Notes: generated from the sequence alone by a model not told the origin. 64,000 nt of DNA from Stigmatella aurantiaca DW4/3-1 (GCF_000165485.1 NC_014623.1:1507501-1571500), one strand, 5' to 3'; positions 42,701 through 51,430 are shown, numbered from the stretch's first letter. Program-made: numbers and translations.

Positions 42701-45153
42701 TCATCGCGCTGCAGGAGCGGATGAACCTGAAGCGGCTCAAGTGCAAGACATACCTGGCTGTGGCCTGCACCATCCTTCACTGGAAGAAGCACCTTCGGGA
42801 GACCCTGGCGCCTCTTCAGGCGGCGGTCGAGGCGGGCCTGGAGACAGGAGACGTGGAGCACATGTCGTACGCCTCCGGCTACTTCTCCATGCACCAGTTC
42901 TACGTGGGCCAAGGGCTCGACGAGGTGATTCAGCAGAACGAGCGCTCTTTGCAGTGGCTGACGCCCCGGAAGCTGAAGGCGGGTACCTTCATGGTCCGGG
43001 TCATCCGGCAGACCAGCCTCAACCTGATGGGCCGCTCCCCGGAGTCCACGCGCCTGATCGGCGCGTCCTTCCATGAAGACGGGGAGATTGCCGAGCTCCA
43101 GGAGGGGGGATACAGCTGGGGCCTGTCGTTGCTCTATCTCCAGAAGACCCTGCTGGCGTGCTTCTTCCGGGACAAGCCCCTGGCGGTGGCCATGTCGGAG
43201 GCGGGAGAGCCGTATGTGATGACCATGGTCGGCCAGTTCCCCTTTCTGATGCACCACTTCTTCCAGTCGTTGGCGCTGCTCTCCGCGCATGACGGGGCAT
43301 CCGAGTCAGACCGGGCGCGCTTCCTGGCCAAGGTCGAGAAGAACCAGGCGAGCATGAAGCAATGGGCGGACTACGCGCCGATGAACTCACTGCACCGCTA
43401 CCAGCTCGTGGAGGCAGAGCGGGCGCGCGTGCGGGGCGATTCGCTGGGCGCGGTCCGGCTCTATGAAGAGGCCGCCGCGAGGGCCAGGACGCACGGGTAC
43501 TTGCACGAGGAGGCCTTTTGCCACGAGCTTGCCGGGGAGTTCCTGTTCTCCATCGGGCGGGACCGGCTGGCGCGCGACAGCATTCTGGATGCAGCGGCCG
43601 CCTACCGCCGCTGGGGGGCCGAGGCCAAGGTGGCTGACCTGGAGAAGCGCTATCCGGAGGCGTTCACGCGGCTCCGGGCTTCCTCCGGCAGCAGTTGGAA
43701 CTCCGTGGCCAGCACCTCCTCCAGTGCCCGGGGAGGCGAGCTGCTCGACCTGGCCACCGTCATCAAGGCGGCGCAGGCCATCTCGGGCGAGCTGTTGCTG
43801 GATCCCTTGTTGGCGCGGCTGATGCGGATCGTCCTCGAGAACGCGGGGGCGCAGCGGGGCCTGCTCATCCTGGTGAGGGACGGCAAGCTGGTCATCGAGG
43901 CCGAGCAGGAGGTGGGGCCGACGGCCGCGGCCCGGCTCTCGTCTCCGGTGGAGGGCAGCCCGCTGCTGTCCCCCGCCATCGTGCACTTCGTGGCACGCAC
44001 GCGGGAGAGTGTCGTGCTGGATGATGCCTCGGCGGAGGGGCTGTTCACCCAGGACCCCTACGTGGTCAAGCACCGACCGCGCTCCGTGCTCTGCGCGCCA
44101 TTGATGAGCCAGGGCAAGCTGGTGGCCCTCCTCTACCTGGAGAACAACCACGTCGTGGGCGCTTTTACCGAGGGGCGGCTGGAGGTGTTGCGCCTGCTCT
44201 CCGCGCAAGCCTCCCTGTCGCTCCAGAACGCGCTCCTCTTTGCTCAGATGGAAGAGTACAGCCGCACGCTCGAGCAGCGCGTGGAGGAGCGCACGTGCGA
44301 GCTTCGGTCCAAGAACGAAGAGCTGGGCCGGGCGATGAGGCACCTGAGGGACACCCAGAAGCAGCTCGTGGCCCAGGAGAAGCTGGCCTCCCTGGGCACG
44401 CTCACCGCGGGCATCGCCCACGAGCTGAAGAATCCCCTCAACTTCATCAACAACTTCGCGGAACTCTCCTTGGAGTTCACGCAGGATCTGGCGAGCGCCC
44501 TGGCCTCGCCGCCCACGCCCGAGCTCCGGGAGGAGCAGGAAAGGATGCTCGAAAACCTCGAGCAGAACGTGTCGAAGATCCGCGACCACGGCCACCGGGC
44601 GAATCAGATCATCAATGGAATGCTGATGCACTCGCGGGAGCTGTCGGGACGGCGTGCCGCCGCGCCCCTCAACACCGTGCTCGCGGAGAGCGTGGACCAT
44701 GGCTACCTCGGCTTTTGCGCCAAGACGCCGGGCTTCGAGGTGGACATCCAGGCGGACTACGATCCCGAGGTGGACGACGTGGACATGGTCGTCCCGGAGC
44801 TCAGCCGGGTCTTCATCAACGCCGTGGACAATGCCTGCTATGCGCTGCGCAAGAAGAAGAACGCGCTGGGGGGGGGCTTCTCACCGCAACTGGCCGTGCG
44901 CACCCGGAGCCGGGGGGACCTCGTGGAGGTCCGGCTTCGGGACAACGGCACGGGAATTCCCCAGGACTTGCTCGGCAAAGTGTTCAGCCCCTTTTTCACC
45001 ACCAAGCCGGCCGGCGAGGGAACGGGGCTCGGACTCTCGCTCAGCCATGACATCGTCGTGGGCGGCCACCAGGGCCATATCCGCCTGGAATCCATGGAAG
45101 GAGAGTTCGCCGAGCTCATCATCGAGCTGCCCAAGCGCGCGCCAACACTTTGA
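39787..45153 (+). CDS. Trifunctional Ser/Thr kinase - AAA-type ATPase - GAF - histidine kinase
   Basis: The 1788-residue signalling giant starts after GAGGAG. Residues 1-270 are a Hanks-type kinase with Lys37, catalytic HKDINPSN near 125-132 and DFG (LIDFGLAS). Residues 310-700 are an ATPase with Walker A GESGMGKSML (near 331) and Walker B LVLFLDDLQW. A long helical-repeat region follows, then GAF (about 1330-1480), a coiled coil, HisKA with GIAHELKNPLNF (His near 1545) and HATPase (DNGTGIPQDLLGKVFSPFFTT). This matches the fungal/bacterial PKN-ATPase-HK hybrid family. There is no receiver domain, so it needs a partner regulator. No transmembrane helix is seen, so it is probably cytoplasmic. 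Confidence 0.93.
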   Translation: MRGITGYEVETQLHRSTRTLVYRGRRRVDGLPVVLKLLGEEYPSLEEATRFKREYEIGRKVSGAGAVVVLGLAPAGNSWAIVMEDLGARPLRDVLDERRLSLEEVLRLGIRLASALAAVHRRGVIHKDINPSNIVLEPSLGRVQLIDFGLASVLARESPSLVHPHQLEGTVRYISPEQTGRMNRVVDHRSDLYSLGATLYEMLTGRALFASSDMVELVHLHIAQRPVPPREVDPSIPQPVSDVVMKLLAKTAEDRYQSALGLRADLELCLEAWTAGAQDPGLGLQGFLPGQKDLSHGFQLSQKLYGRAPQVDGLLKALDRVAGGRAELVLVRGESGMGKSMLAHEVQQPALERRAHFVAGKCEQLLRDVPYAPWLQGLSDFVRRLLTMSETELGLWRQRLAEALGENAQVMADVLPLLAQVIGPQSLVPELPVQESSLRFNLTFQRFVGALVSEQHPLVLFLDDLQWADLPSLQFIQMLMTESKLQHLLIVGAYREEEVGPAHPLRAMKSSLEAAGAQVTALDLGPLEPRHVEQLVADTFRCVPSRSAPLARLLWDRSGGNPFFIGQLLRALYEEGLIDFAQDAAEWTWDFEAIRARGLTDNVVELMMSKLQRLPEATQRVLELAASLGSRFQLASLSTVLGCGFAEVAARLMPAIEEDLILPLDSRWRLAEQGGDTDIPYRFFHDRVQQAAYALIPEGDRAALHLRVGRMLLASAGPEPWDAHLIERVHQLNLGSSLVTDEDERCELARLNLLAGRKAKSSAAFAPALRYFSVGCSLLPADAWTRHYLLCRDLHMEAMEAEYLNARLERGDELSELLLAWVREPVEKVQVYEIRISSSAMRQDLHWTIEDGYRALALMGLEPPRNVELPVLLEALGRVEELIAGRGKDELLNLPPMTDPGCLALCQLSMTVISSLYVQNALSALAVSMEMLKLCLRHGNAPEASAFYADYGIVYASILGDMDRANEYGDLVIALQERMNLKRLKCKTYLAVACTILHWKKHLRETLAPLQAAVEAGLETGDVEHMSYASGYFSMHQFYVGQGLDEVIQQNERSLQWLTPRKLKAGTFMVRVIRQTSLNLMGRSPESTRLIGASFHEDGEIAELQEGGYSWGLSLLYLQKTLLACFFRDKPLAVAMSEAGEPYVMTMVGQFPFLMHHFFQSLALLSAHDGASESDRARFLAKVEKNQASMKQWADYAPMNSLHRYQLVEAERARVRGDSLGAVRLYEEAAARARTHGYLHEEAFCHELAGEFLFSIGRDRLARDSILDAAAAYRRWGAEAKVADLEKRYPEAFTRLRASSGSSWNSVASTSSSARGGELLDLATVIKAAQAISGELLLDPLLARLMRIVLENAGAQRGLLILVRDGKLVIEAEQEVGPTAAARLSSPVEGSPLLSPAIVHFVARTRESVVLDDASAEGLFTQDPYVVKHRPRSVLCAPLMSQGKLVALLYLENNHVVGAFTEGRLEVLRLLSAQASLSLQNALLFAQMEEYSRTLEQRVEERTCELRSKNEELGRAMRHLRDTQKQLVAQEKLASLGTLTAGIAHELKNPLNFINNFAELSLEFTQDLASALASPPTPELREEQERMLENLEQNVSKIRDHGHRANQIINGMLMHSRELSGRRAAAPLNTVLAESVDHGYLGFCAKTPGFEVDIQADYDPEVDDVDMVVPELSRVFINAVDNACYALRKKKNALGGGFSPQLAVRTRSRGDLVEVRLRDNGTGIPQDLLGKVFSPFFTTKPAGEGTGLGLSLSHDIVVGGHQGHIRLESMEGEFAELIIELPKRAPTL

Positions 45154-45246
45154 GATCCTGGGCGACTGGGCTACCAATACCTCCCAGCCTGGGCCGGACC
45201 CGGCCCTTTCCCCCAGCCAAGGCGCTGGGCTCCAGGGAGAACACCG

Positions 45247-45681
45247 ATGGCCGATCACAATGCAGACAGCACGCCCGATGGCAAGAAGCTGAGGCGCCCC
45301 GTGGAAGTGGTCCGCGCCGAGCTGCTGGCCGACAAGGACGTGAAGGAGCAAGCGCGGCTGCTGCAGCTTCCGGTGGAAGCGTACGTGGAGAAGATCCTCG
45401 ACTACGCCCTCCACCCCCAGAAGCCGCCGCAGATCCAGATCGTCCCGGACGAGGCCCTCAAGGCCCAGGACCCCTCCATCCCCACCGTGGCGGAGATCCA
45501 GACCCACCTGGAGAAGGTCATCAGCGGGGAGATCGTCATCAGCCCCGCGCAGATGCGGGACGGCTTCAGCGATGATCGCACCCGCGAGCGCTACCAGTCG
45601 GCGCTCGGGACGGCCAACGATCAGCAGGGCACGCCCGTCGATCCCTCCACGGTCAAAAAGCCGCCCTCCTCCCAGTCCTGA
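45247..45681 (+). CDS. Conserved hypothetical protein, 144 aa
   Basis: The ATG with GGGAGAA upstream starts a hydrophilic protein without signal or membrane segments. It has two helical parts (VEVVRAELLADKDVKEQARL, VEAYVEKILDY) and a C-terminal low-complexity tail (VKKPPSSQS). It begins 93 bp after the large kinase and could be co-transcribed with it. I do not recognise the family. Confidence 0.7.
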   Translation: MADHNADSTPDGKKLRRPVEVVRAELLADKDVKEQARLLQLPVEAYVEKILDYALHPQKPPQIQIVPDEALKAQDPSIPTVAEIQTHLEKVISGEIVISPAQMRDGFSDDRTRERYQSALGTANDQQGTPVDPSTVKKPPSSQS

Positions 45682-45837
45682 GCCCCCCTGGGTGCCAAGC
45701 CCTTGAATTCAGGGGGCTTGAAGGGACAAATGGGATTTTAATTCCGGCAAGCAACCGATCAGCGGTGGGTTCGATAATCCTTTTGTAAGCCTCACTTGAG
45801 GGCCGCACGGCGGCTCTCCATGAAAAGGACATCAACC

Positions 45838-46239
45838 ATGGGTGGCATCGGCAAGGCTCTCGGCAAGGTCATCGACGTCGTTAAGCCGTTCATCGCTGCG
45901 GTCAATCCGATCGCGGGTCTGGCGCTGGGCCTCGCCGGCGACCTGATGCAGGGCAAGAACCCCCTGCAGTCGCTGCTCGGCGCGGCGACGGACCTCATCC
46001 CGGGCGGCGGCGTGCTGAAGAACGCCCTGGGCGCCTTCGGCGGCTCCGGCCTCCTGGATGGCGCGGGCGGCAACAGCCTGCTCAGCGGCGCGCTGAACCT
46101 CGCCACGGGCAAGGGCAAGTTCACCGACATCCTCGGCGACTTCGTGAAGGGCGCCGGCTCCGGCGGCCTGAGCCAGCTCGGCCTGGGCAACGCGGCGGAG
46201 CTGACCGCGCAGCGGTTCGCCTCCACGCTGCTCTCGTAA
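45838..46239 (+). CDS. Small Gly-rich amphipathic protein, possibly secreted or membrane-active
   Basis: The ATG at 45838 is preferred, with AAGGA spaced about 8 nt; upstream in-frame ATG at 45820 lacks such a site. The 133-residue product has no classical signal peptide. It is composed of hydrophobic and Gly-rich stretches (VIDVVKPFIAAVNPIAGLALG, LIPGGGVLKNALGAF, LGDFVKGAGSGGL) that can form Gly-zipper helices. It has its own leader and a very strong hairpin at its end (46263-46294), which suggests an abundant single-gene transcript. A bacteriocin-like or structural role is only a possibility. Confidence 0.7.
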   Translation: MGGIGKALGKVIDVVKPFIAAVNPIAGLALGLAGDLMQGKNPLQSLLGAATDLIPGGGVLKNALGAFGGSGLLDGAGGNSLLSGALNLATGKGKFTDILGDFVKGAGSGGLSQLGLGNAAELTAQRFASTLLS

Positions 46240-46262
46240 TCCAGAACAGCGGTTTCACCCCG

Positions 46263-46294
46263 CGGGCCCGGGAGGACATTCCTCTCCGGGCCCG
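46263..46294 (+). terminator. Strong GC-rich hairpin after the Gly-rich protein gene
   Basis: CGGGCCCGG (46263-46271) pairs exactly with CCGGGCCCG (46286-46294). Inside, GAGG pairs with CCTC around ACATT, giving a 13-bp stem with one bulged base, starting 24 bases after the stop. A short TTT follows nearby. It is the most stable hairpin seen in the window. Confidence 0.6.
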
Positions 46295-46518
46295 TGGTGC
46301 TTTGCGGGGCCGTGCGGAAGCGGACCTGGGGTTCCGCTTGGTTGCTTGGCCGGCGGGGCGCAGAGGCGGTGTACGGGGCCCTCTCCCGGGAGAGCGGACG
46401 AGCTGCCGAGCGCCGCGTCCCCTGCTGTTTCACCCCTGTGGGAGCAAGGGGACATCACCACCCTGTGGGTACGCCAGCGCGTGCGAGGGCGATTCTGGAT
46501 GTTCCACAGGTACCCACC

Positions 46519-47904
46519 ATGCTGCATGACTCCATTGATGCCACGCTGTTGCCCGTGCTCCCCCCAGATGTGCTCGAGGAAGTGAAGCAGGAGGGGCACG
46601 CCCGCACGTTTCAGCCGGGCGAGCCTCTTTTCGTCGAGGGCATGCTGGATTACGACTTCTTCGTCCTCCTCTCGGGGGAGGTTCGCATCTCCCAGCGGGT
46701 GGGCGACGAGGACCAGATTCTGGGCGTGTACCGGCGGGGCGAGTTCGTTGGAGAGCTCTCCTTGCTCTCGGGTGGGCCCGCCCGGGTGACCGGCCGGGCG
46801 GTGGGCATGGTCCGGACGCTCCAGGTGAAGGCGGACACGTTCCGCCAGATGATGGCCCAGTGCTCACCCCTGGCGAAGTTCGCCGTGCAGGGCATGGTGG
46901 CGCGCCGGCAGGAGGTGGAGGCGCAGGTCCGCCAGCACGAGAAGCTGGCCATGCTTGGACGCATGGCCGCGGGGTTGGCGCACGAGTTGAGCAACCCGGC
47001 GGCGGCGGCGCGGCGCTCGGCCGAGCAACTCCGGGAGAAGAGCCTGGCCGCCCACCATCAAGCCCTGACCTACGACAGCCGGCTCACGGATCCGCAACGC
47101 GAGGCGCTCCTCGAACTGGTGAGCGAGCTTCAGGCCTCGCCGCCCAAGCCGCTGGATGCGCTCTCCCAGAGCGATCTGGAGGATGCCCTGCTCGAGTGGC
47201 TCGGCATTCATGGCATGAGCCAGGCCTATGGCCGGGCCGCGACCTTCGCGGCCGCGGGGGTGGACCTGCCGCACCTGGAAGTGCTGGGCGCCTCGTTGGA
47301 GGGAGCCGTCCTCGCCGCGGGGCTGGAGTGGCTCGAGACACTCCTGGCGCTGGCGCAACTGGCGGACGTGCTGGAGGCGGGCACGGCCCGGATCTCCTCG
47401 CTCGTGTCCGCGGTGAGCCAGTACACGTATGTGGATCGCGAGGTGCCCCAGGAGGTGGATGTGCACACCGGCCTGGAGGCCACGCTGGCCATGTTTGCCC
47501 ATCGCTTGCGCGGCGGCGTGACGGTGACGCGCGACTACGACACCTCGCTGCCGAAGCTGTGGGCGCACGGTGGGGAGCTCAATCAGGTGTGGTCCAACCT
47601 CATCGAGAATGCCCTGGATGCGATGCAGGACCGGGGCATCCTGCGCGTGAGCACCCGCCGGCGGGGGGACGAGGTGCATGTGGAGATTGGCGACGACGGG
47701 CCTGGAATCCCCGGGGACATCCTGGCGCGGATCTGGGAGCCCTTCTTCACGACCAAGGCGATGGGGCAGGGCACCGGGCTGGGGCTGGACATCGTCCTGC
47801 GCATCATCGAGCGCCGCCACGGCGGGCGCATTCACGTCGAGTCGGTGCCGGGCAACACCTTCTTCCGCGTCGAGTTGCCCGTGAAGCCCGAGCTGCCCCA
47901 CTGA
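46519..47904 (+). CDS. Cyclic-nucleotide-binding histidine kinase
   Basis: The ATG at 46519 starts a 461-residue protein. Residues about 10-130 are a CAP-like cNMP domain (FQPGEPLFVEGMLDYDFFVLL, GEFVGELSLLSGGPARVTG). HisKA follows (GRMAAGLAHELSNPAAAARR, His near 153), then HATPase with NQVWSNLIENALDAM and DDGPGIPGDILARIWEPFFTT. No transmembrane helix or receiver domain. It would couple a cyclic nucleotide or redox-type signal to phosphorelay. It follows the Gly-rich gene after 279 bp containing the hairpin and no other gene. Confidence 0.9.
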   Translation: MLHDSIDATLLPVLPPDVLEEVKQEGHARTFQPGEPLFVEGMLDYDFFVLLSGEVRISQRVGDEDQILGVYRRGEFVGELSLLSGGPARVTGRAVGMVRTLQVKADTFRQMMAQCSPLAKFAVQGMVARRQEVEAQVRQHEKLAMLGRMAAGLAHELSNPAAAARRSAEQLREKSLAAHHQALTYDSRLTDPQREALLELVSELQASPPKPLDALSQSDLEDALLEWLGIHGMSQAYGRAATFAAAGVDLPHLEVLGASLEGAVLAAGLEWLETLLALAQLADVLEAGTARISSLVSAVSQYTYVDREVPQEVDVHTGLEATLAMFAHRLRGGVTVTRDYDTSLPKLWAHGGELNQVWSNLIENALDAMQDRGILRVSTRRRGDEVHVEIGDDGPGIPGDILARIWEPFFTTKAMGQGTGLGLDIVLRIIERRHGGRIHVESVPGNTFFRVELPVKPELPH

Positions 47905-48031
47905 AGACTGCCTGCCTGGGCGGCGGACGGTCTGACGAGGGGCTGGGGAGAGGCTCGATGGGTGGTTGATGGGGCCCAGGGTGCCCATCCCTTGAAGCAA
48001 GAGGGGGCTCGGGTGCTCCCGGGGAGACGGC

Positions 48032-48487
48032 ATGAACCGCAAAGGCTTTCGTCGGTGGGTGGGGTTGGGAGGACTGGTCACGGCAACGCTGCTGGGCGTG
48101 GGGTGCGGGGGCCTTCCAGAGTCAGGCGGCAAGCAGCCCGATGAGCCCAAGATGAATGTCTTCAAGGGACCCCTCCGCCACGTTCCCGACACCTTCTACA
48201 GCGATTACCAGTTCTCGCGGGATCGGGGCATCAACGGCACCATCGCCAACATCGGCTCGAGCATCGATCCCCGGACGCCCCAGGCGGCGGGCACCCCGGG
48301 CCGCTCCCGCCTGGAGGATGTGACGGGGCGCCCCGCGCCGAGCACCACCCTGGAGCAAGGCATGGGCGGAAGCGGCAACGCGGGGCGGGGCGACAGCACC
48401 AGTGACATGGGCTGGCGGGCCCGCCGGGGGGACGAGATCCCCGCGTTCAATGACTTTGGCAGCTACACCCTTCCGTTCCAGCCCTGA
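48032..48487 (+). CDS. Small lipoprotein (first of a similar pair)
   Basis: The 151-residue product starts MNRKGFRRWVGLGGLVTATLLGVGC, with GGGGAGA upstream and a lipobox ending GVGC. The mature part is polar and Gly/Pro/Ser-rich with few aromatic residues (TFYSDYQFSRDRG, FGSYTLPFQP), probably flexible. It stands in tandem with a similarly organised lipoprotein 47 bp downstream. Function unknown. Confidence 0.72.
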   Translation: MNRKGFRRWVGLGGLVTATLLGVGCGGLPESGGKQPDEPKMNVFKGPLRHVPDTFYSDYQFSRDRGINGTIANIGSSIDPRTPQAAGTPGRSRLEDVTGRPAPSTTLEQGMGGSGNAGRGDSTSDMGWRARRGDEIPAFNDFGSYTLPFQP

Positions 48488-48534
48488 GGCGGAAACGGGA
48501 GGCTCACACGGAGCGTGAACCGGGGAGATGGGTC

Positions 48535-48930
48535 ATGAACGGCAACGGCATTCAACGGTGGGTCCTTCTGGGCGCGCTGGCTTCGGCCGCGGCGTTGACC
48601 TCCGCCTGCGAGCAGAAGGGGATACCGAAGGACAGCAGCGTCTACGAAGGCGCCGCCAACGAAGGCAAGGGGAGCGATGCCGTGGGGGAACCGCCCGCCA
48701 CGGGAGGTTCCGGTATGGCCGAGCCACCACCTTCCTCCATCCGGCCCGCCACGCCTGACAAGGCGAGCGGGGCTCAGGGAAACCAGAGCGGAATCGGTGC
48801 GCCTGGCTATTCCACCCCCCGGGAGGGCACGGAGACCTCGGACCTGTACCGCCAAGAACCCGTGAAGGGAGAGTCGCTCGGCGAGCGTCACGCCCCGGAC
48901 AAGACAGAGCTCCCCGCCGGGGCGCATTGA
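48535..48930 (+). CDS. Small lipoprotein (second of a similar pair)
   Basis: The 131-residue product starts MNGNGIQRWVLLGALASAAALTSAC. The N-terminal layout MNxxGxxRWVxLGxL matches the gene upstream, and the mature part is also low-complexity (Gly, Pro, Ser, Thr) with no folded core visible. The two may have arisen by duplication and share an envelope role. The gene converges with nagZ, 10 bp apart. Confidence 0.68.
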   Translation: MNGNGIQRWVLLGALASAAALTSACEQKGIPKDSSVYEGAANEGKGSDAVGEPPATGGSGMAEPPPSSIRPATPDKASGAQGNQSGIGAPGYSTPREGTETSDLYRQEPVKGESLGERHAPDKTELPAGAH

Positions 48931-48940
48931 GGCAAGGCGG

Positions 48941-50041
48941 CTACGCCCGCCATTCGGTCGGATCTTTGCCAGCGACATGACTGGCGAGCCCCTCGGCCAG
49001 CGCCCGGTGGGCGCTGTCGCCGAGCGTGGCCAGCCGGTCTTCCGCCGCGTGGGCGAAGCGGGCCTCCAACCGGCCCAGCCGCTGGTGCGCCTCGGCGATG
49101 CGCGCGCGGGGCACCCGGCCGGACTCGACGGCCTTCACCAGCGCCTCGATGGCCCGCCGCTGGACCTCCGCGCTGTGGCACACCAGGAAGAGATCCACGC
49201 CCGCCAGCGTGCCCTGCACGGCGGCCTCTTCCACCGAGTAATGGTTCGCGATGGCCTTCATCTCCAGGTCATCGCTGACGAGCACCCCCTCGAAGCCCAA
49301 CTCCTGGCGCAGCAACCCGTGAAGCACCCGGGGGCTCATCGTGGCGGGCAGGTCGGGCTCGATGGCCTCGAACAGCACGTGGGCCGTCATGAGCGAGGCG
49401 AGCCCCGCCTGGGCGAAGGCTTGGAAGGGGACCAGCTCCACGCGGCGCAGCCGCTCCAGGTCATGCGGCAGGCGGGGCAGGGTGTGGTGGCTGTCGGTGG
49501 TGGTGTCCCCGTGGCCTGGAAAGTGTTTGCCACACGAGGCCACGCCGCCTGCTTCCAACCCTCGCGCGAGCGCCACGGCCAGCCGGGCCACCGCTTGGGC
49601 GTGCTGGCTGAAGCTGCGGTCGCCGATGACAGGGTTGGCGGGGTTGGTGTCCACATCCAGCACGGGCGCGAAATCCCAGTCGAAGCCCACGGCCCGCAGC
49701 TCATGGGCCAACAGCCGTCCGGTCTGGGTGGCCAGGGCTTCATCCCCCCGCTCCCCCAGCTCGCGCATGGAAGGCAAGGTGGTGAAGGGTGCGCCTCGAA
49801 GGCGGGCCACGCGTCCCCCTTCTTGGTCCACCGAGAGAATGAAGGGTCTGCCAGCGCGCGTTTTGATGTCGTGGCAGAGGAGGGCGGTCTGCTGGGCGGA
49901 GCCCACATTTCGTTTGAAGAGAATGGCGCCGAAAATGCCGTCCTTCATGAGGGCGGCGAAATCCGCGTCCACCTGGGGTCCGGGGAATCCCACCATGAAG
50001 AGGCGGGCACAGTCGCGATACAGGGGTGATGAGAGCGTCAC
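48941..50041 (-). CDS. nagZ: Beta-N-acetylhexosaminidase NagZ (GH3)
   Basis: The 366-residue protein starts at GTG with AAAGGA about 8 nt upstream. It has the GH3 signature KHFPGHGDTTTDSHHTLP near 168-185 (Asp/His general-acid dyad) and the nucleophile Asp in LVSDDLEMKAI near 255. Also typical are FILSVDQEGGRVARL and DFAPVLDVDTNP. NagZ removes N-acetylglucosamine from muropeptides in the cytoplasm during peptidoglycan recycling. A C-terminal extension of about 30 residues is present. It stands alone between convergent and divergent neighbours. Confidence 0.95.
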   Translation of the reverse strand: MTLSSPLYRDCARLFMVGFPGPQVDADFAALMKDGIFGAILFKRNVGSAQQTALLCHDIKTRAGRPFILSVDQEGGRVARLRGAPFTTLPSMRELGERGDEALATQTGRLLAHELRAVGFDWDFAPVLDVDTNPANPVIGDRSFSQHAQAVARLAVALARGLEAGGVASCGKHFPGHGDTTTDSHHTLPRLPHDLERLRRVELVPFQAFAQAGLASLMTAHVLFEAIEPDLPATMSPRVLHGLLRQELGFEGVLVSDDLEMKAIANHYSVEEAAVQGTLAGVDLFLVCHSAEVQRRAIEALVKAVESGRVPRARIAEAHQRLGRLEARFAHAAEDRLATLGDSAHRALAEGLASHVAGKDPTEWRA

Positions 50042-50182
50042 ATCCGCATCCTTTCAGTCGTACCGGATGGTTGGGGCTGTGAGCCGGCTCACAGCCAAGC
50101 GCGGAAAAAGCGAGCACACTTTGCTGACTAAAGCCCGTAATGGGTTTGGGAGGCACATCGTAGAGCTGACGGGGGAGACACG

Positions 50183-51430
50183 ATGAAGGACACGCTGCGC
50201 CAGTACAAGAACAGGGCCGCCGAGCTCTTCTCCCAGGGAAACTTGGAAGGAGCGCTCTCGGAGTACCAGAGTGTCATGGAGTCGGCACCAGATGACGCGA
50301 CCAGCCGGCAGCGTGTGGCCGAGCTGCTTCAGATGCTGGGCCGCCGTCAGGAGTCCCTGGCCACCTATGAAGTCCTGGCGACCGTGTGGGCCAAGCGCGG
50401 CTGGGTGCTGCGCGCGCTGGCCTTGTGCAAGGTCATTCTTCAGATCGATCCCACCCATGAGCGGACCCAACAATTGCTTGCGACCTTGCATGCCCAGCTG
50501 CTCGAGACCCCTTCGGCACAGGTGGCCCCGCCCAAGCCGCTGGAGCCGCGTCCTGCCCCCTTGGCGTCTCCTCCCTCGCTGGGCAGGACGCCGCGCATCC
50601 CCATCTTCTCGCAGCTCAGCGGCAGCGAGTTCCTGTCGTTGATTGGAGACCTGGAACTGCGTGTCTTCGCCACGGGGGAGACCCTCGTCGAGCAGGGACA
50701 AGCCTCCAGCTCCATGTTCGCCATCGTGGAAGGAAGCGTGGGGCTCATCCGGCACCTGAAGTCCGGCGGGCAGCGCACGGTGGCGTTCATGGGGGAGGGG
50801 GACCTGTTTGGTGAGCTGGCGCTCGTCACGGATGGGCCGAGCCGCTCGAGCGTCAAGGCCCTGGAGCGCACGGTGGTGCTGGAGTTGACCTCGGACCGGG
50901 TCGCCCAGCTCATCCGGCGCACCCCGTCCGTGGGGCAGATGTTGCAGACCTTCCACCGGGAGCGCCTGCTGTCGCAGACGATCAGCACCCACGCCCTGTT
51001 TCGCGGGCTCTCCCGGGAGCAGAAGGAGGCGATGACGCGCGACTTCCAGCTCTGCTCGGTGCCCGTGGGCAAGACCCTCGTCGAGCAGGGGCAGCCGGTG
51101 GATGCCCTGTACCTGCTGCTGAATGGCCACTGCCAGGTGGTGCTCGATGAGGACACGGAGCGTGCGAGCCCCCTGCCCGCGCTGGAAGAAGGAGACGTGT
51201 TCGGGGAGATCTCCATGCTGCTGAACGTGCCGGCGACGGTCACCGTCCGGGCGGACTCCCGCTGCACGCTGTTGCGGCTGGACCGCGAGGCCTGCGAGCG
51301 GCACCTGTTCCATCAGCCCGGGCTGCGCGAGCTGCTCACACGGCTGGCCGCCGAGCGCCTCCATCGCACGTCCCGCGCCCACTTCAGCGCTCCGCAGGCC
51401 GGTGGGGGTGGGGGCGCTCCGGGCCCCTGA
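50183..51430 (+). CDS. TPR protein with two cyclic-nucleotide-binding domains
   Basis: The 415-residue protein begins with two to three TPR-like repeats (YKNRAAELFSQGNLEGAL, LGRRQESLATYEVLATVW, ALALCKVILQIDPTHERT; residues 5-110). A Pro-rich linker leads to two CAP-like cNMP domains at about 140-260 and 270-390 (GEGDLFGELALV, EEGDVFGEISMLL). It has no HTH, so it is a sensor or scaffold. It ends with a Gly-rich tail and converges with the Crp gene. Divergent from nagZ, with 141 bp between starts. Confidence 0.87.
   Translation: MKDTLRQYKNRAAELFSQGNLEGALSEYQSVMESAPDDATSRQRVAELLQMLGRRQESLATYEVLATVWAKRGWVLRALALCKVILQIDPTHERTQQLLATLHAQLLETPSAQVAPPKPLEPRPAPLASPPSLGRTPRIPIFSQLSGSEFLSLIGDLELRVFATGETLVEQGQASSSMFAIVEGSVGLIRHLKSGGQRTVAFMGEGDLFGELALVTDGPSRSSVKALERTVVLELTSDRVAQLIRRTPSVGQMLQTFHRERLLSQTISTHALFRGLSREQKEAMTRDFQLCSVPVGKTLVEQGQPVDALYLLLNGHCQVVLDEDTERASPLPALEEGDVFGEISMLLNVPATVTVRADSRCTLLRLDREACERHLFHQPGLRELLTRLAAERLHRTSRAHFSAPQAGGGGGAPGP

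Noticed and set aside
41143-43290. 715-codon minus-strand open frame
   Set aside because: Antisense to the large kinase; His/Gln/Arg-rich translation without a family, explained by GC-rich codon positions.
45763-45795. T-loop-like GGTTCGATAATCC, possible tRNA
   Set aside because: No pairing acceptor stem, anticodon arm or D arm could be found around it.
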